A stretch of DNA of 64,000 bases from Lentisphaeria bacterium (lineage in GTDB: Bacteria; Verrucomicrobiota; Lentisphaeria; Victivallales; Victivallaceae): contig JABLYX010000024.1 in assembly GCA_018265615.1 (NCBI GenBank), positions 1 to 64,000 of the forward strand, given 5' to 3'. Made by a program: the position numbers and the translations under genes. Shown here piece after piece: positions 51,551 through 59,820 of this stretch; the first letter of the stretch is position 1, and each line of letters starts with the position of its first letter. Under the pieces are notes generated by a model, which ran no database searches, had not been told where the DNA came from, and saw only the letters and a list, made by a program, of their open reading frames with translations.

Positions 51551-51647
51551 CGCGCGGCTTACAGCTGAAGCATCCGGGTCGCAAAGGGGCGAGTTCGGCC
51601 CGGAGTATGTCCGTTCCGGTTGAAACTGCGGCTTCCGGGGGCGTGGG

Positions 51648-52262
51648 TCAGAGGGCGACCATGCGGCGGAACTCATTCCAGTGGCGGCGTCCGAGCTCAT
51701 GCTGGCTTTCCGTGGAGAAATGGAGGCCGTCCCCGCGGCGGAAATTCGCGATGACGGTTTTGAGCCTGCCCTTGCAGTCCGGCGTTCTGAGGCTCGAATC
51801 GCTCTCGCCCCGGTGGCAGAGGACGGCGGCGATCCGTCCGCATTTCATCGCTTCGCGCGCCGGCACGACGTCGTCGTCGTACGGATGCATGTCGCTGTAT
51901 CTGTCCTTGCCGCCGGGCAGCCACGCTGCGATCGACGTGCCGCCGACCGAGGCCGGAATCAGCCCGACCTCACGCTCTGGGAAGCGTTCCTTCAGCAGCC
52001 TGCCGAACGTGCGCCCGGGGCCGACTCCGGCGCGCCGGTTTCCGTTGACGGCGAGCCCCTTCACTTCGAACGGATCGGCGGCGTCGGCCAGCCCGAGCAT
52101 GTTCAGCCGGTCGTAGTTGAACGGGTCGACGGCCGGGATCCGTCTGAAGTCGCGCCGGATGGCGGTCAGTCCGGGGATCTCGGCGATGTCTTCGGGGGGG
52201 AGATAGCCGCGGCCGGACATATTCGACTGCCTGGCGAGAAGAATCAGAAGCTTGTCATTCAT
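51648..52262 (-). CDS. SASA-type sialate O-acetylesterase-like protein, internally shortened
   Basis: A 204-residue SGNH-type esterase of the SASA (DUF303) group, shorter than usual. LLILLARQSNMSGRGYLP is the nucleophile Ser block, with R where the family has G. VGLIPASVGGTSIAAWLPGG and VLCHRGESDSSL follow. The text then jumps from TVIANFR directly to RGDGLHFSTESQHELGRRHW, so the 50-70 residues that normally precede the catalytic Asp/His block are missing in frame. The start overlaps the LacI gene end by 8 bp, so it is co-transcribed with it. Activity is doubtful. Confidence 0.72.
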   Translation of the reverse strand: MNDKLLILLARQSNMSGRGYLPPEDIAEIPGLTAIRRDFRRIPAVDPFNYDRLNMLGLADAADPFEVKGLAVNGNRRAGVGPGRTFGRLLKERFPEREVGLIPASVGGTSIAAWLPGGKDRYSDMHPYDDDVVPAREAMKCGRIAAVLCHRGESDSSLRTPDCKGRLKTVIANFRRGDGLHFSTESQHELGRRHWNEFRRMVAL

Positions 52263-53334
52263 CCTGTGGTTCCTGTAAAGTAAAGTGACGCCCGGTGTTT
52301 TTGCGGGCGCCGGATGGCGGCCCCGCCGTCGATTTCCTGACGATCAGCGTCGTTTCGAGTATCTCCCGAGGGAGTTTCGTGCTGCCGCTGCCGGCGAGAT
52401 ATTCCGCGATCGCTTCGGCCGCCACTCTGCCCTGTTCGCCGGACGGGTGGTTGACCGTGGTGAGCGGCGGCGTGAAGAATTCCGCGCCGGGATAGTTGTC
52501 GAAGCCGATGACGGAAATATCCTGCGGGATCCGCAGCCCCCGTTCATGGATCGCGCAGACCGCCCCGTGCGCCACGGAGTCGTCCACGGCCATGACGGCG
52601 GTCACTTCCGGCCCTTCGTCCAGCAGTTTGAGCATCGCGTCGTAGCCGAGTCTGCCGGAGCTGAGGCCGGAGGCGTTCGAATCGAGGTGCCGGATGCAGC
52701 CGGGCCGGATCTCGAGCCCGGCGGCTTTCATGGCGTTCCGGTAGCCGTGAAGGCGCTGGATATGGCCGAGCTTGGGGTCGCCGTACTGCAGATAGGCGAT
52801 CTCCCTGTGGCCGGAGCCGATCAGGTATTGCGCCGCCGTCCGCGAACCGGTGCAGGAGTCGCAGTCGACGAACCCGACGCCGTCGAAATCGACCTGCTCG
52901 TCGATGAATATCACAGGGAACCCGGTCGCGGCCAGTTCGAGGAGGTCATCCTTGCGTTCGGGGGCAAGCAGGACGATGGCCCCCGAACACTGAAGATCCC
53001 GGATCTTCTCCCTGACCCGCGGGTTTTCGCCGCCGACGGCGATGATCGAGGTCTCCATCCCGCGCACGGAGGCGCAGCCGTAGATTCCGTTGACGATCTT
53101 GGCGATATAGTCGTTCAGCAGCGTCGGCGAGTAGACGACGACGGCCAGCTTGGGCTGGCGCGGGGAGGGATAGCGGGCCTTGAAGCGGTACTTCTTCAGG
53201 AGTTCGCCGATCCGGCAGCGCTGCGCGTCGCTGACGCCGGCGCGCTGGTTCATGACCCGCGACACGGTCGCGATGGAGACCCCGGCCTCCTCCGCCAGTT
53301 TGTAGATGCTGATCTGTTTCGGTTTTCGCGGCAT
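52255..53334 (-). CDS. LacI family transcriptional regulator
   Basis: A 359-residue repressor. The helix-turn-helix is near residues 8-27 (SIYKLAEEAGVSIATVSRVM), then the hinge and a sugar-binding domain. I chose the ATG at 53334, which fits the domain start. Its promoter is TTGACA, 17 bp, CATAGT (53389-53394 and 53366-53371), with an operator-like sequence directly downstream. A second, perfect 16-bp palindrome lies downstream of the promoter of the divergent GH42 gene. It probably represses itself and GH42. Confidence 0.93.
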   Translation of the reverse strand: MPRKPKQISIYKLAEEAGVSIATVSRVMNQRAGVSDAQRCRIGELLKKYRFKARYPSPRQPKLAVVVYSPTLLNDYIAKIVNGIYGCASVRGMETSIIAVGGENPRVREKIRDLQCSGAIVLLAPERKDDLLELAATGFPVIFIDEQVDFDGVGFVDCDSCTGSRTAAQYLIGSGHREIAYLQYGDPKLGHIQRLHGYRNAMKAAGLEIRPGCIRHLDSNASGLSSGRLGYDAMLKLLDEGPEVTAVMAVDDSVAHGAVCAIHERGLRIPQDISVIGFDNYPGAEFFTPPLTTVNHPSGEQGRVAAEAIAEYLAGSGSTKLPREILETTLIVRKSTAGPPSGARKNTGRHFTLQEPQDE

Positions 53335-53349
53335 GTGAATTGCTTCCGT

Positions 53350-53394
53350 TCTGTTACGGAAGATAACTATGGCACGGCTTCCTCCGTTTGTCAA
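53350..53394 (-). promoter_or_regulatory. LacI gene promoter with operator O2
   Basis: Minus-strand -35 TTGACA (53389-53394), 17-bp spacer, -10 CATAGT (53366-53371), followed at once by operator O2 (53350-53365), which matches the perfect palindrome O1 at 13 of 16 positions (TATCTTCCGTAACAGA against TATCTTACGTAAGATA). Confidence 0.7.
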
Positions 53395-53434
53395 CGCGCG
53401 GAGCGAAAATTTCTGTTTTTTTTGTTCCGTACCA

Positions 53435-53492
53435 TTGTTTTCCCCGGGAATGCCGTTATAGTAATCCCGTATATGATATCTTACGTAAGATA
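53435..53492 (+). promoter_or_regulatory. GH42 gene promoter with operator O1
   Basis: -35 TTGTTT (53435-53440), 16-bp spacer, -10 TATAGT (53457-53462). The perfect 16-bp palindrome TATCTTACGTAAGATA (53477-53492) lies about 8 bases after the start site, with the central CG typical of LacI-type operators. Its centre is 127 bp from O2, close to 12 helical turns, so looping is possible. Confidence 0.75.
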
Positions 53493-53530
53493 ATCGGCCG
53501 GCGGCAATTTAAATTCAGGAGACAGATGAA

Positions 53531-55621
53531 ATGAATCTCGGCGTCCAATATTACCGTGCCCCCTTTCCCGATTCGAAGCACTGGGAGAGCGACCTCAGGA
53601 AGATGCGCGATTCCGGACTCAACACCGTCCAGCTCTGGGTCAGCTGGGGATGGGTGGAGCCGGCCCCGGGGAAGTTCGTCTATGACGACTACGACCGGCT
53701 GGTCGAGCTCGCCGCGAAAAACGGCCTCGGCGTGGTCCTGAGCACCATTGCGGAGATTCAGCCGAACTGGATCCACCGGGTCGTTCCCGGCAGCGAGATG
53801 ATCGGCGTCAGCGGGAACAGAATCGTCTCCTGCGCCCGCTGCGAGCATCACTTCGGCCTGACCCCTGGCGGCTGCACGGACCATCCCGAGGTCTGGGCGC
53901 GCATGAAACACTTCATCCGGGAGACCGGCCGGCGGTATGCCGGGCTCGGACACCTGCGCGGCTGGGACATCTGGAACGAACTGCGCTGGAACGTCCACGC
54001 CGGGGAGCTGGTCTGCTTCTGCCCCGATACGCTGCGTGCGTTCCGTGCGTGGCTGGAGGAACGCTTCGGCTCGCTCGAGGGGCTCAATGAGGCGTGGAAG
54101 CGCCGCTATTGCTCGTGGGAGGACGTCATGCCGGGCCGGATCATCGACGGGGTCTATACCGAGCTGATGGCGTTCCAGCATTTTCTGACCTGCCGCGCCG
54201 ACCGCCACGGGGCGCTGCGTTATGAGGCGATGCGCGAGGTGGACCCCGTCCATACGATCACGGCCCACGGCTCCCAGCCGAGCGCGATGTATTCGGGCGA
54301 CATCGATTATCAGCTCTATGCCCTCGACCGCGGGAACGACTGGAGCCTGGCCGACAGGCTCGACGGGATCGGCTGTTCGAGCTTTCCGCAATGGGGAGGG
54401 ATCGACGATGCGGGTTTCGGGCTCCGCATCGATATGGTCAAGTCCGCCGCGCGCGGCAAAAAGGTGTGGCTGAGTGAGCTGCAGGGAGGGCGCGCGGCCG
54501 TCGGCTTCAATCTGTACGACGTGGTGCGCGCGAATCAGCAGCAGCGCTGGCTCTGGAACGGCCTCGGCTGCGGGGCGGATACGATCCTCTTCTGGTGCTG
54601 GCGCGACGAGGTGTTCGGGCGCGAGTCCAACGGCTTCGGCATCGACGGCCGCGACGGTTTCGCGGAGGAGCGGCTCGCCGGGACGCGGGTCACTGGCGAG
54701 CTCTGGGAGAAGCACGCCGAACTCTTCGACGGCTATGTCCCCGACACCTCCGAGGTCGGCGTGTTCTTTTCGCCGCAGAGCTACTATCTCGCCTGGGCGC
54801 AGGAGGGGAAGGGCGAACGCATCCGCGACGGCCTGACCGGCTACGGCCGGGCGTTCACAAAGCGTTCGATTCCGCTGGTTTATGTGGAGGAGAACCATCT
54901 TGAGGCGCTGGACGGGCTCAAAGTGCTCTTCATGCCGCGCGTCATCGTCACCGACCCCGCCGCGGAAAAAGCGTTGGCGGAGTTCGTGGAGCGCGGCGGC
55001 ACGCTGGTCGTGGAGTCGGAGTGCGGCGCCTTCAGCTCCGCCGGATTCTACCGCGGCCCGGAGGAGCGCTTCCTGACCGGTATGGGCGTGACCGAAATCG
55101 GCCGCCGCAGCCTCGACGGGGGCGAGGGGGTATTCCGTTACAACGGCCGGGAGTTCCGGCTCGGCGTCGAGCAGTGGCGCACCCCGGCCGGGGGCGATGA
55201 GTTCTGCGCGGAGAGGAAATTCGGGAAGGGGAGGGTGATCCATTTTGCGAGCTACCCCGGCAACGCCTACCTTAAACAGTGGAACCCGGAGTTCGAGGAG
55301 CTGCTCGCAGCGATTGTGCGCGATGCGGGCGTCGTGCTGCCGGTCGAGGTGCTTTCCCCCGCGTGCGGGGAAAAGGACTTCCTCTATCTCAAGAGCGGAA
55401 AGTCGGGAGGGCGGAGTCTGCTGATCGTGTTTTTCCCGTCGGAGTGCGCCCGGGCCGAGGTTACGCTGGCGGACGGGCTTTTCCCGGAGAACCGCGCGAC
55501 GGAGCTCTTTTCCGGCAGGACGGCGGTCGTCAGCGCCGCGGAAAACGGCCGCCGCCGCATGATGCTCGAACCGGGCCGGTTCCAGATCGCCGTCTATGCG
55601 GATGATCCTGTAACTCAGTAA
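53531..55621 (+). CDS. GH42 family beta-galactosidase-like protein
   Basis: A 696-residue GH42-type protein. The TIM barrel starts MNLGVQYYRAPFPDSKHWES. The acid/base Glu is in LRGWDIWNELRWNVHAGELV and the nucleophile Glu in KKVWLSELQGGRAAVGFNLY. The barrel Cys cluster (CARCEHHFG) is like the zinc loop of GH42. A trimerisation domain (DGLKVLFMPRVIVTDPAAEK, then FVERGGTLVVESECG) and a small C-terminal domain follow. No signal peptide. AGGAGA precedes the start. Its promoter carries the LacI palindrome. A bidirectional terminator ends it. Confidence 0.9.
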   Translation: MNLGVQYYRAPFPDSKHWESDLRKMRDSGLNTVQLWVSWGWVEPAPGKFVYDDYDRLVELAAKNGLGVVLSTIAEIQPNWIHRVVPGSEMIGVSGNRIVSCARCEHHFGLTPGGCTDHPEVWARMKHFIRETGRRYAGLGHLRGWDIWNELRWNVHAGELVCFCPDTLRAFRAWLEERFGSLEGLNEAWKRRYCSWEDVMPGRIIDGVYTELMAFQHFLTCRADRHGALRYEAMREVDPVHTITAHGSQPSAMYSGDIDYQLYALDRGNDWSLADRLDGIGCSSFPQWGGIDDAGFGLRIDMVKSAARGKKVWLSELQGGRAAVGFNLYDVVRANQQQRWLWNGLGCGADTILFWCWRDEVFGRESNGFGIDGRDGFAEERLAGTRVTGELWEKHAELFDGYVPDTSEVGVFFSPQSYYLAWAQEGKGERIRDGLTGYGRAFTKRSIPLVYVEENHLEALDGLKVLFMPRVIVTDPAAEKALAEFVERGGTLVVESECGAFSSAGFYRGPEERFLTGMGVTEIGRRSLDGGEGVFRYNGREFRLGVEQWRTPAGGDEFCAERKFGKGRVIHFASYPGNAYLKQWNPEFEELLAAIVRDAGVVLPVEVLSPACGEKDFLYLKSGKSGGRSLLIVFFPSECARAEVTLADGLFPENRATELFSGRTAVVSAAENGRRRMMLEPGRFQIAVYADDPVTQ

Positions 55622-55628
55622 AAAAGCA

Positions 55629-55669
55629 CCGCCGTTTCCCCTGTCGGAAAGTCGATGGGGGAACGGCGG
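55629..55669. terminator. Bidirectional terminator
   Basis: A 13-bp stem with one G-T pair (CCGCCGTTTCCCC / GGGGGAACGGCGG), 15-base loop. A run of A just to the left (55621-55625) gives a T-run for leftward transcription. It separates the convergent GH42 and GH42-like genes. Confidence 0.8.
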
Positions 55670-55711
55670 CGCAGAGGTCAGGAAAAGGTTTTTCCTTCCC
55701 GCATCTCCTTT

Positions 55712-57862
55712 TTACCGGGATACGAGCACGGCCCAGCCCCAGTCGTTCAGCAGGAAGGCCAACCGGCCGTCGCGGAACTCCATCGACTCCTCGTCCGCCG
55801 ACTTGCCGAGCAGGGCGGCCCGCTCCATTCCGGGGAAGCGCAGCGAGAAGCTCTTCGGGGAGCTTGAGAGGTTCAGGATGAAGCGGAGTTTACGGCCGTC
55901 CGGCAGCTTCCGCGGGATGACCTGGATGTATTTGCGTTCCTCGGGTTCCGCGTCGCAGAACTCCCACTCCGGGCGGACCCCGGCGGCTTCGAGGCGGCGC
56001 CCGAGTTCGCGGCGGAAGAGCTCGCCTTCGGCATAGCCGAGCACCGGCACGTCGCCCGGGTAGAAGTTTTCTTCAAGCTGGTACGCCAGCGACACCTGCG
56101 ACCCGTAAAGCACGGTTTGTCCGCGGCCGTATGTGTTGGTCACGACGGCCGGGGTCCCGTCCGGGAAACGCTCTTCGGCGACTCCGCCGCACAGCGCCGT
56201 TTCCGCCTTGAAGTCATAGGCGGGCAGGACGCCGCAGCGGTAGTCCGGCAGCTTGTCGAGGCTGAACACCTGTGCGCCGAAGAGCTCCGTCATTCCGCCC
56301 GGCGTCACTTCGTAATGGATTCCGCTGCCGTTCTTGATCGCAAAGGGCGACTCGGCGAGCAGCGTGCCGCCGGCTTCGACGAATTGCCGGAGCTTCTCCG
56401 CCGTCTCCGGGTCGACATGCGGGGCGAACGGGGCGCAGAGCACCTTCGCTCCGTCGAGGATTCCCTCGCCGATCTGGCGGACGTTGCAGAACTCCGCCCG
56501 GACGCCGATGTGAAGCAGCGCGTTGTAGAGGTTGCGCAGCGCGTCCTCATAGCGTGTTCTGTACCCTTCGGCCTCTTCGATGTCGGGCGAAGTGGAGCGG
56601 TAGTCGAGGATCAGCACACCCGGGGAGTCCGGCTCATGGTGCGCAAACACTGCGGCGTGCGCGTTCAGGAATGCTGCGAGTTTGCCGAATTCGACGGCGC
56701 GCCCGGTGATCCGGCCGTCCCAGCCGACGAGGTTGAACTCCCCGGCCTGCGCGTCCGAAATGCGGCTGCGGTAGAGCCAGCGCAGGATCGCCCGCGCGCC
56801 GTGGGCGACGAAGAGCATGTCGCGGGCGTTCATCTGCCGGGCGGAGTAACCGCGCGGCACAAGGTCGTGGACCCAGCTGACCGGCCCGGCCTCCGTCTCG
56901 ACGACCCAGAAGCCGTACGGATCGCGGCGGTGTTTCCGGCGCCCCTCCGAGAGCAGGAAGACGTGCTGCCGGGTCGCGAAGTCGTATTCGGAGAAGCCGC
57001 GGTAGCTCTTCTGCTGGGCGTGGATCGTGTAGATGCTTGTGCCGAGGATATCCTCCCCGCCGAAGATGTCGGCGTACCGGGGGGAGATGACGTGCGAAAT
57101 CACCGGGGTCGCCGGGTCGGCTTCGCGGATCCACTTCCTGACGAGGTTGAATTTTTCGCGTCGGTTCCAGTCGAGGAACTTCCGCCAGTCGAGGTAGGGG
57201 ATGTAGCCGCCTTCCTCGAAGTTCGCTTTCGGCTGCGGGAAGACCTCCTCCCAGCTGCGGAACTCGACGGGGAACTCCGTGCTCCACGCCTTTGCGAGCG
57301 TTTCGAGGTCGCGGTATTTTCCGCGCAGCCACTTGCGGTAGAGCGCAACCGTGTGCGGGCAGAAGCACTCCGCGAGGCGCGGTTCGTTCCAGCCGGACCA
57401 GGCGATGAGGGAGGGGCGCTCCCGGTAGCGCGCGACCGCCTCGCGGATGAACTCCTCCGACTCCTCCTGATAGGCCGGGTCGTCATAGCAGAGCTTGAAG
57501 CGGTTGGAGCGCAGCTCGCCCGAAGCGTCCGGCGACGGCCGCAGCAGCGAGCAGTGCCTGTCGTAGACGAGGTGGCGCGGCGGATAGATCGCCTGCAGGT
57601 TCGTGAAGGTTCCGCCGACATTGGCGATCACTTTGAGGCCGTTCTGTTCCGCGAGGCCGAAGGCGCGGTCGATCATGGAGTAATCCCGGACGCCCCGGAT
57701 GCGTTCGACCCGGTCCCGGCAGATGAAGAGCCGGAAGGTGTTCAGCCCGAGTTTCGCCATGTTTTCGATATCGCCCGGCCATTCGGCGGCGTCCACCTCG
57801 GTCGCCTTGGGGAGCGGCGCATAGGTCGCCCCGATCGGGAAAAAGTTCTCTGGAACGCTCAT
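55712..57862 (-). CDS. GH42-like glycosidase
   Basis: A 716-residue protein of the GH42/GH-A type without signal peptide. The barrel begins FFPIGATYAPLPKATEVDAA. The candidate acid/base Glu is in SLIAWSGWNEPRLAECFCPH and the nucleophile Glu in GFWVVETEAGPVSWVHDLVP. A trimerisation-like domain follows (GVLILDYRSTSPDIEEAEG, then FVEAGGTLLAESPFAIKNG), then a C-terminal beta domain. The ATG at 57862 has AGGAGA upstream; a TTG at 57916 would overlap the promoter. It carries copy C of the 27-bp element and is divergent from AraC paralogue 2. Confidence 0.84.
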   Translation of the reverse strand: MSVPENFFPIGATYAPLPKATEVDAAEWPGDIENMAKLGLNTFRLFICRDRVERIRGVRDYSMIDRAFGLAEQNGLKVIANVGGTFTNLQAIYPPRHLVYDRHCSLLRPSPDASGELRSNRFKLCYDDPAYQEESEEFIREAVARYRERPSLIAWSGWNEPRLAECFCPHTVALYRKWLRGKYRDLETLAKAWSTEFPVEFRSWEEVFPQPKANFEEGGYIPYLDWRKFLDWNRREKFNLVRKWIREADPATPVISHVISPRYADIFGGEDILGTSIYTIHAQQKSYRGFSEYDFATRQHVFLLSEGRRKHRRDPYGFWVVETEAGPVSWVHDLVPRGYSARQMNARDMLFVAHGARAILRWLYRSRISDAQAGEFNLVGWDGRITGRAVEFGKLAAFLNAHAAVFAHHEPDSPGVLILDYRSTSPDIEEAEGYRTRYEDALRNLYNALLHIGVRAEFCNVRQIGEGILDGAKVLCAPFAPHVDPETAEKLRQFVEAGGTLLAESPFAIKNGSGIHYEVTPGGMTELFGAQVFSLDKLPDYRCGVLPAYDFKAETALCGGVAEERFPDGTPAVVTNTYGRGQTVLYGSQVSLAYQLEENFYPGDVPVLGYAEGELFRRELGRRLEAAGVRPEWEFCDAEPEERKYIQVIPRKLPDGRKLRFILNLSSSPKSFSLRFPGMERAALLGKSADEESMEFRDGRLAFLLNDWGWAVLVSR

Positions 57863-57917
57863 TTCAAAAAAATCTCCTGTTGCTGCAAATCGTCGGATTC
57901 CGGTCCGTCCTGCCAAT

Positions 57918-57981
57918 AGTATACCTCAATCCGGCGGAACCGCATAGATGCATCCTGCCAAAAGAACGGTAATTTTATGCC
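57918..57981 (-). promoter_or_regulatory. AraC-type promoter element, copy C
   Basis: Minus-strand 27-bp element (57955-57981) reading GGCATAAAATT, ACCGTTCT, TTTGGCAG, then exactly 31 bp to the -10 TATACT (57918-57923), preceded by GG. The -35 region is not consensus. It matches copy D at 24 of 27 positions. Confidence 0.75.
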
Positions 57982-58053
57982 ATCCGACAGTTGCATTTTT
58001 CCTGATCCTGAGTTAAATTCAAAGTAGAATGAGATCAGAATGGAGGTAATCGG

Positions 58054-58944
58054 ATGTCATATGAACTGCTGCTTGACGGCTCGCGCCGTGTGCCGTTCCC
58101 ATACCCGCTGCTGCGCGCCGGGTCGACGCGGGAGACCTGCCGGCTCAACAACAACGTCTGTTTTCAGGACCGGCTCGAGGTCTGCATACGGCTTTCGTCG
58201 GAGGAGGAGTTCGCCGTGGACGAAATCGACGGCTGCAGTTTCCGGACGCCGTTTCCGCATATCTTCTTCAAATATCCGTTTCACCGGCTGCGCTACAGCT
58301 ACGGCGTGCCGCGCAACACGGTCCACTTCTGCTATTCGCTCGACGCGGTTGCGAAGATGCGCGCGGCCGGGGTTCTGCCGCAGGAAGAGTGCTTTCATCT
58401 GCCGCTTGAACTGACCGACGGGATCCAGCTCCTGGTCCGCCGGTTCACGGAGCTTCTGAACCGCACGCTCGAGCCCGGCACGCTGGAACGGCTCGATATC
58501 ACTGCATTCGAGCTTCTTGCGGAGTGCCTTATGCTTCAGCGCTACCCGAAGGCGGACGGCAATTACTGCGCCGGGGAGATTCTGGCGATCGCATCCCGGC
58601 TCAGGCAGAATTTCCGGGAGGATCCGGATTTTCCGGAGCTTGCCCGCAGCCACGGCATGTCGCTGCGGACCTTCTTCCGCCGCTGGTCCGAACACTTCGA
58701 GGAGAGCCCGACCCGTTTCATTCAGAAGCTCAAGGTCGATGAGGCGGCGCGGCTGCTGCGCGAAACCGGCATGCCGGTCGCTTCGGTCGCGGCCTTCGTG
58801 AACCTCGGGGACACCTCCTATTTTTCGAAAGTGTTCCGCAAATGGCACGGCGTTTCTCCGGGCGAATACCGTGCCGCGGAGGCCGCCCGGGCACTGCTCG
58901 AACGGGTGGGGCCGCCGCCGACCGACGACGCGAGAATCTGGTGA
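58054..58944 (+). CDS. AraC family regulator, paralogue 2
   Basis: A 296-residue regulator with the same layout as the one at 44028. The sensor has the shared CIRLSS block (DRLEVCIRLSSEEEFAVDEI). The AraC domain reads PDFPELARSHGMSLRTFFRR and MPVASVAAFVNLGDTSYFSK, then HGVSPGEYRA. The first recognition helix (SLRTFFRRW) differs from paralogue 1 (SRRNFFRNW). GGAGG lies before the start. Copies C and D of the 27-bp element flank the gene, so it probably activates the GH42-like gene and the pseudopilin-agarase operon. Confidence 0.9.
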   Translation: MSYELLLDGSRRVPFPYPLLRAGSTRETCRLNNNVCFQDRLEVCIRLSSEEEFAVDEIDGCSFRTPFPHIFFKYPFHRLRYSYGVPRNTVHFCYSLDAVAKMRAAGVLPQEECFHLPLELTDGIQLLVRRFTELLNRTLEPGTLERLDITAFELLAECLMLQRYPKADGNYCAGEILAIASRLRQNFREDPDFPELARSHGMSLRTFFRRWSEHFEESPTRFIQKLKVDEAARLLRETGMPVASVAAFVNLGDTSYFSKVFRKWHGVSPGEYRAAEAARALLERVGPPPTDDARIW

Positions 58945-59009
58945 ATGGCAGAATAGTACCCGGATTGTTCCCGGTTTTTCCCTGCGGTCGCCGCTCAGAA
59001 TTTCGTTAT

Positions 59010-59073
59010 GGCATAAAATTACCGTAAGTTTGGCAGGAATCATCTTTGCATCCGGGGCCGGATCGGGTATACT
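59010..59073 (+). promoter_or_regulatory. AraC-type promoter element, copy D
   Basis: Plus-strand 27-bp element (59010-59036) reading GGCATAAAATT, ACCGTAAG, TTTGGCAG, then exactly 31 bp to the -10 TATACT (59068-59073), preceded by GG. It stands 89 bp before the pseudopilin start. Spacing and orientation are as in copies A-C. Confidence 0.75.
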
Positions 59074-59125
59074 TTCAATAAAGTCCGGTCCGTGAAATCA
59101 AAACTGTTCAATTCGGGAGAATGAT

Positions 59126-59818
59126 ATGAAAATTCATCACCGCCTGCTCCGGCCGCGGAGTCCGTTCACATTGATCGAGCTCCTGGTTGTAATCGCGATC
59201 ATCGCGATTCTCGCCTCGATGCTGCTGCCCGCCCTGAACCAGGCGCGGGAACGGGCGCGCTCGACCAGCTGCCTCAGCAACCTGAAGCAGGTCAACACCT
59301 TGAACACCATTTACATGGACAGCTACAACGGCTGGATGGTCCAGCAGGGCGCCGACAACGTCGTATGGGGGCCCTTCTGGTACAAGCTCAAGCTGGGCAT
59401 CACGGACAAGATGGCCGCCTGCCCGAGCCTGCCGACCAAATGCGACCTCACCAGCAACTCGCTCGGCAAGCAGACCTACGGCGCCCACGGCGCCCCGTGG
59501 GTGCAGGAGCGGGCCGATGCGAAAAATTACATCCGCTATTTTCACAAGGGGGACACCTGGCGCTACGTCCGCCTTGCGACCTACCCGGAGCCGGGCCGGT
59601 TCGTAACCTTCGGCGACAGTGTCGATGCAACTGTATTGCAGACCTATTCACTCGGCAGCGGCAATGCCGCCCAGCTGCGGTTCCACCTGCGCCACGGGGG
59701 CCGCGGCAATGTCGCGGTCGGTGACGGTTCCGCGCGCAGCACGACCGCCGACGGGATCCGTTCCGACCTGCTCGGGGAGGGACACACCGTGTACGACGCC
59801 AACCTGAAAGCGATCTGA
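59126..59818 (+). CDS. Pseudopilin-like protein (prepilin N-terminus, H-X9-DG)
   Basis: A 230-residue protein with the prepilin signature FTLIELLVVIAIIAILASM after a 13-residue leader, one membrane helix, a pilin-like domain and the C-terminal H-X9-DG motif (RHGGRGNVAVGDGS). GGGAGAATG precedes the ATG at 59126. It is 2 bp before the agarase-like gene and under copy D of the 27-bp element. Confidence 0.88.
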   Translation: MKIHHRLLRPRSPFTLIELLVVIAIIAILASMLLPALNQARERARSTSCLSNLKQVNTLNTIYMDSYNGWMVQQGADNVVWGPFWYKLKLGITDKMAACPSLPTKCDLTSNSLGKQTYGAHGAPWVQERADAKNYIRYFHKGDTWRYVRLATYPEPGRFVTFGDSVDATVLQTYSLGSGNAAQLRFHLRHGGRGNVAVGDGSARSTTADGIRSDLLGEGHTVYDANLKAI

Positions 59819-59820
59819 CC

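Noticed and set aside
53456..55243. Long leftward open frame opposite the GH42 gene
   Set aside because: Antisense shadow. The plus-strand protein has both GH42 catalytic motifs, a ribosome binding site and a promoter.
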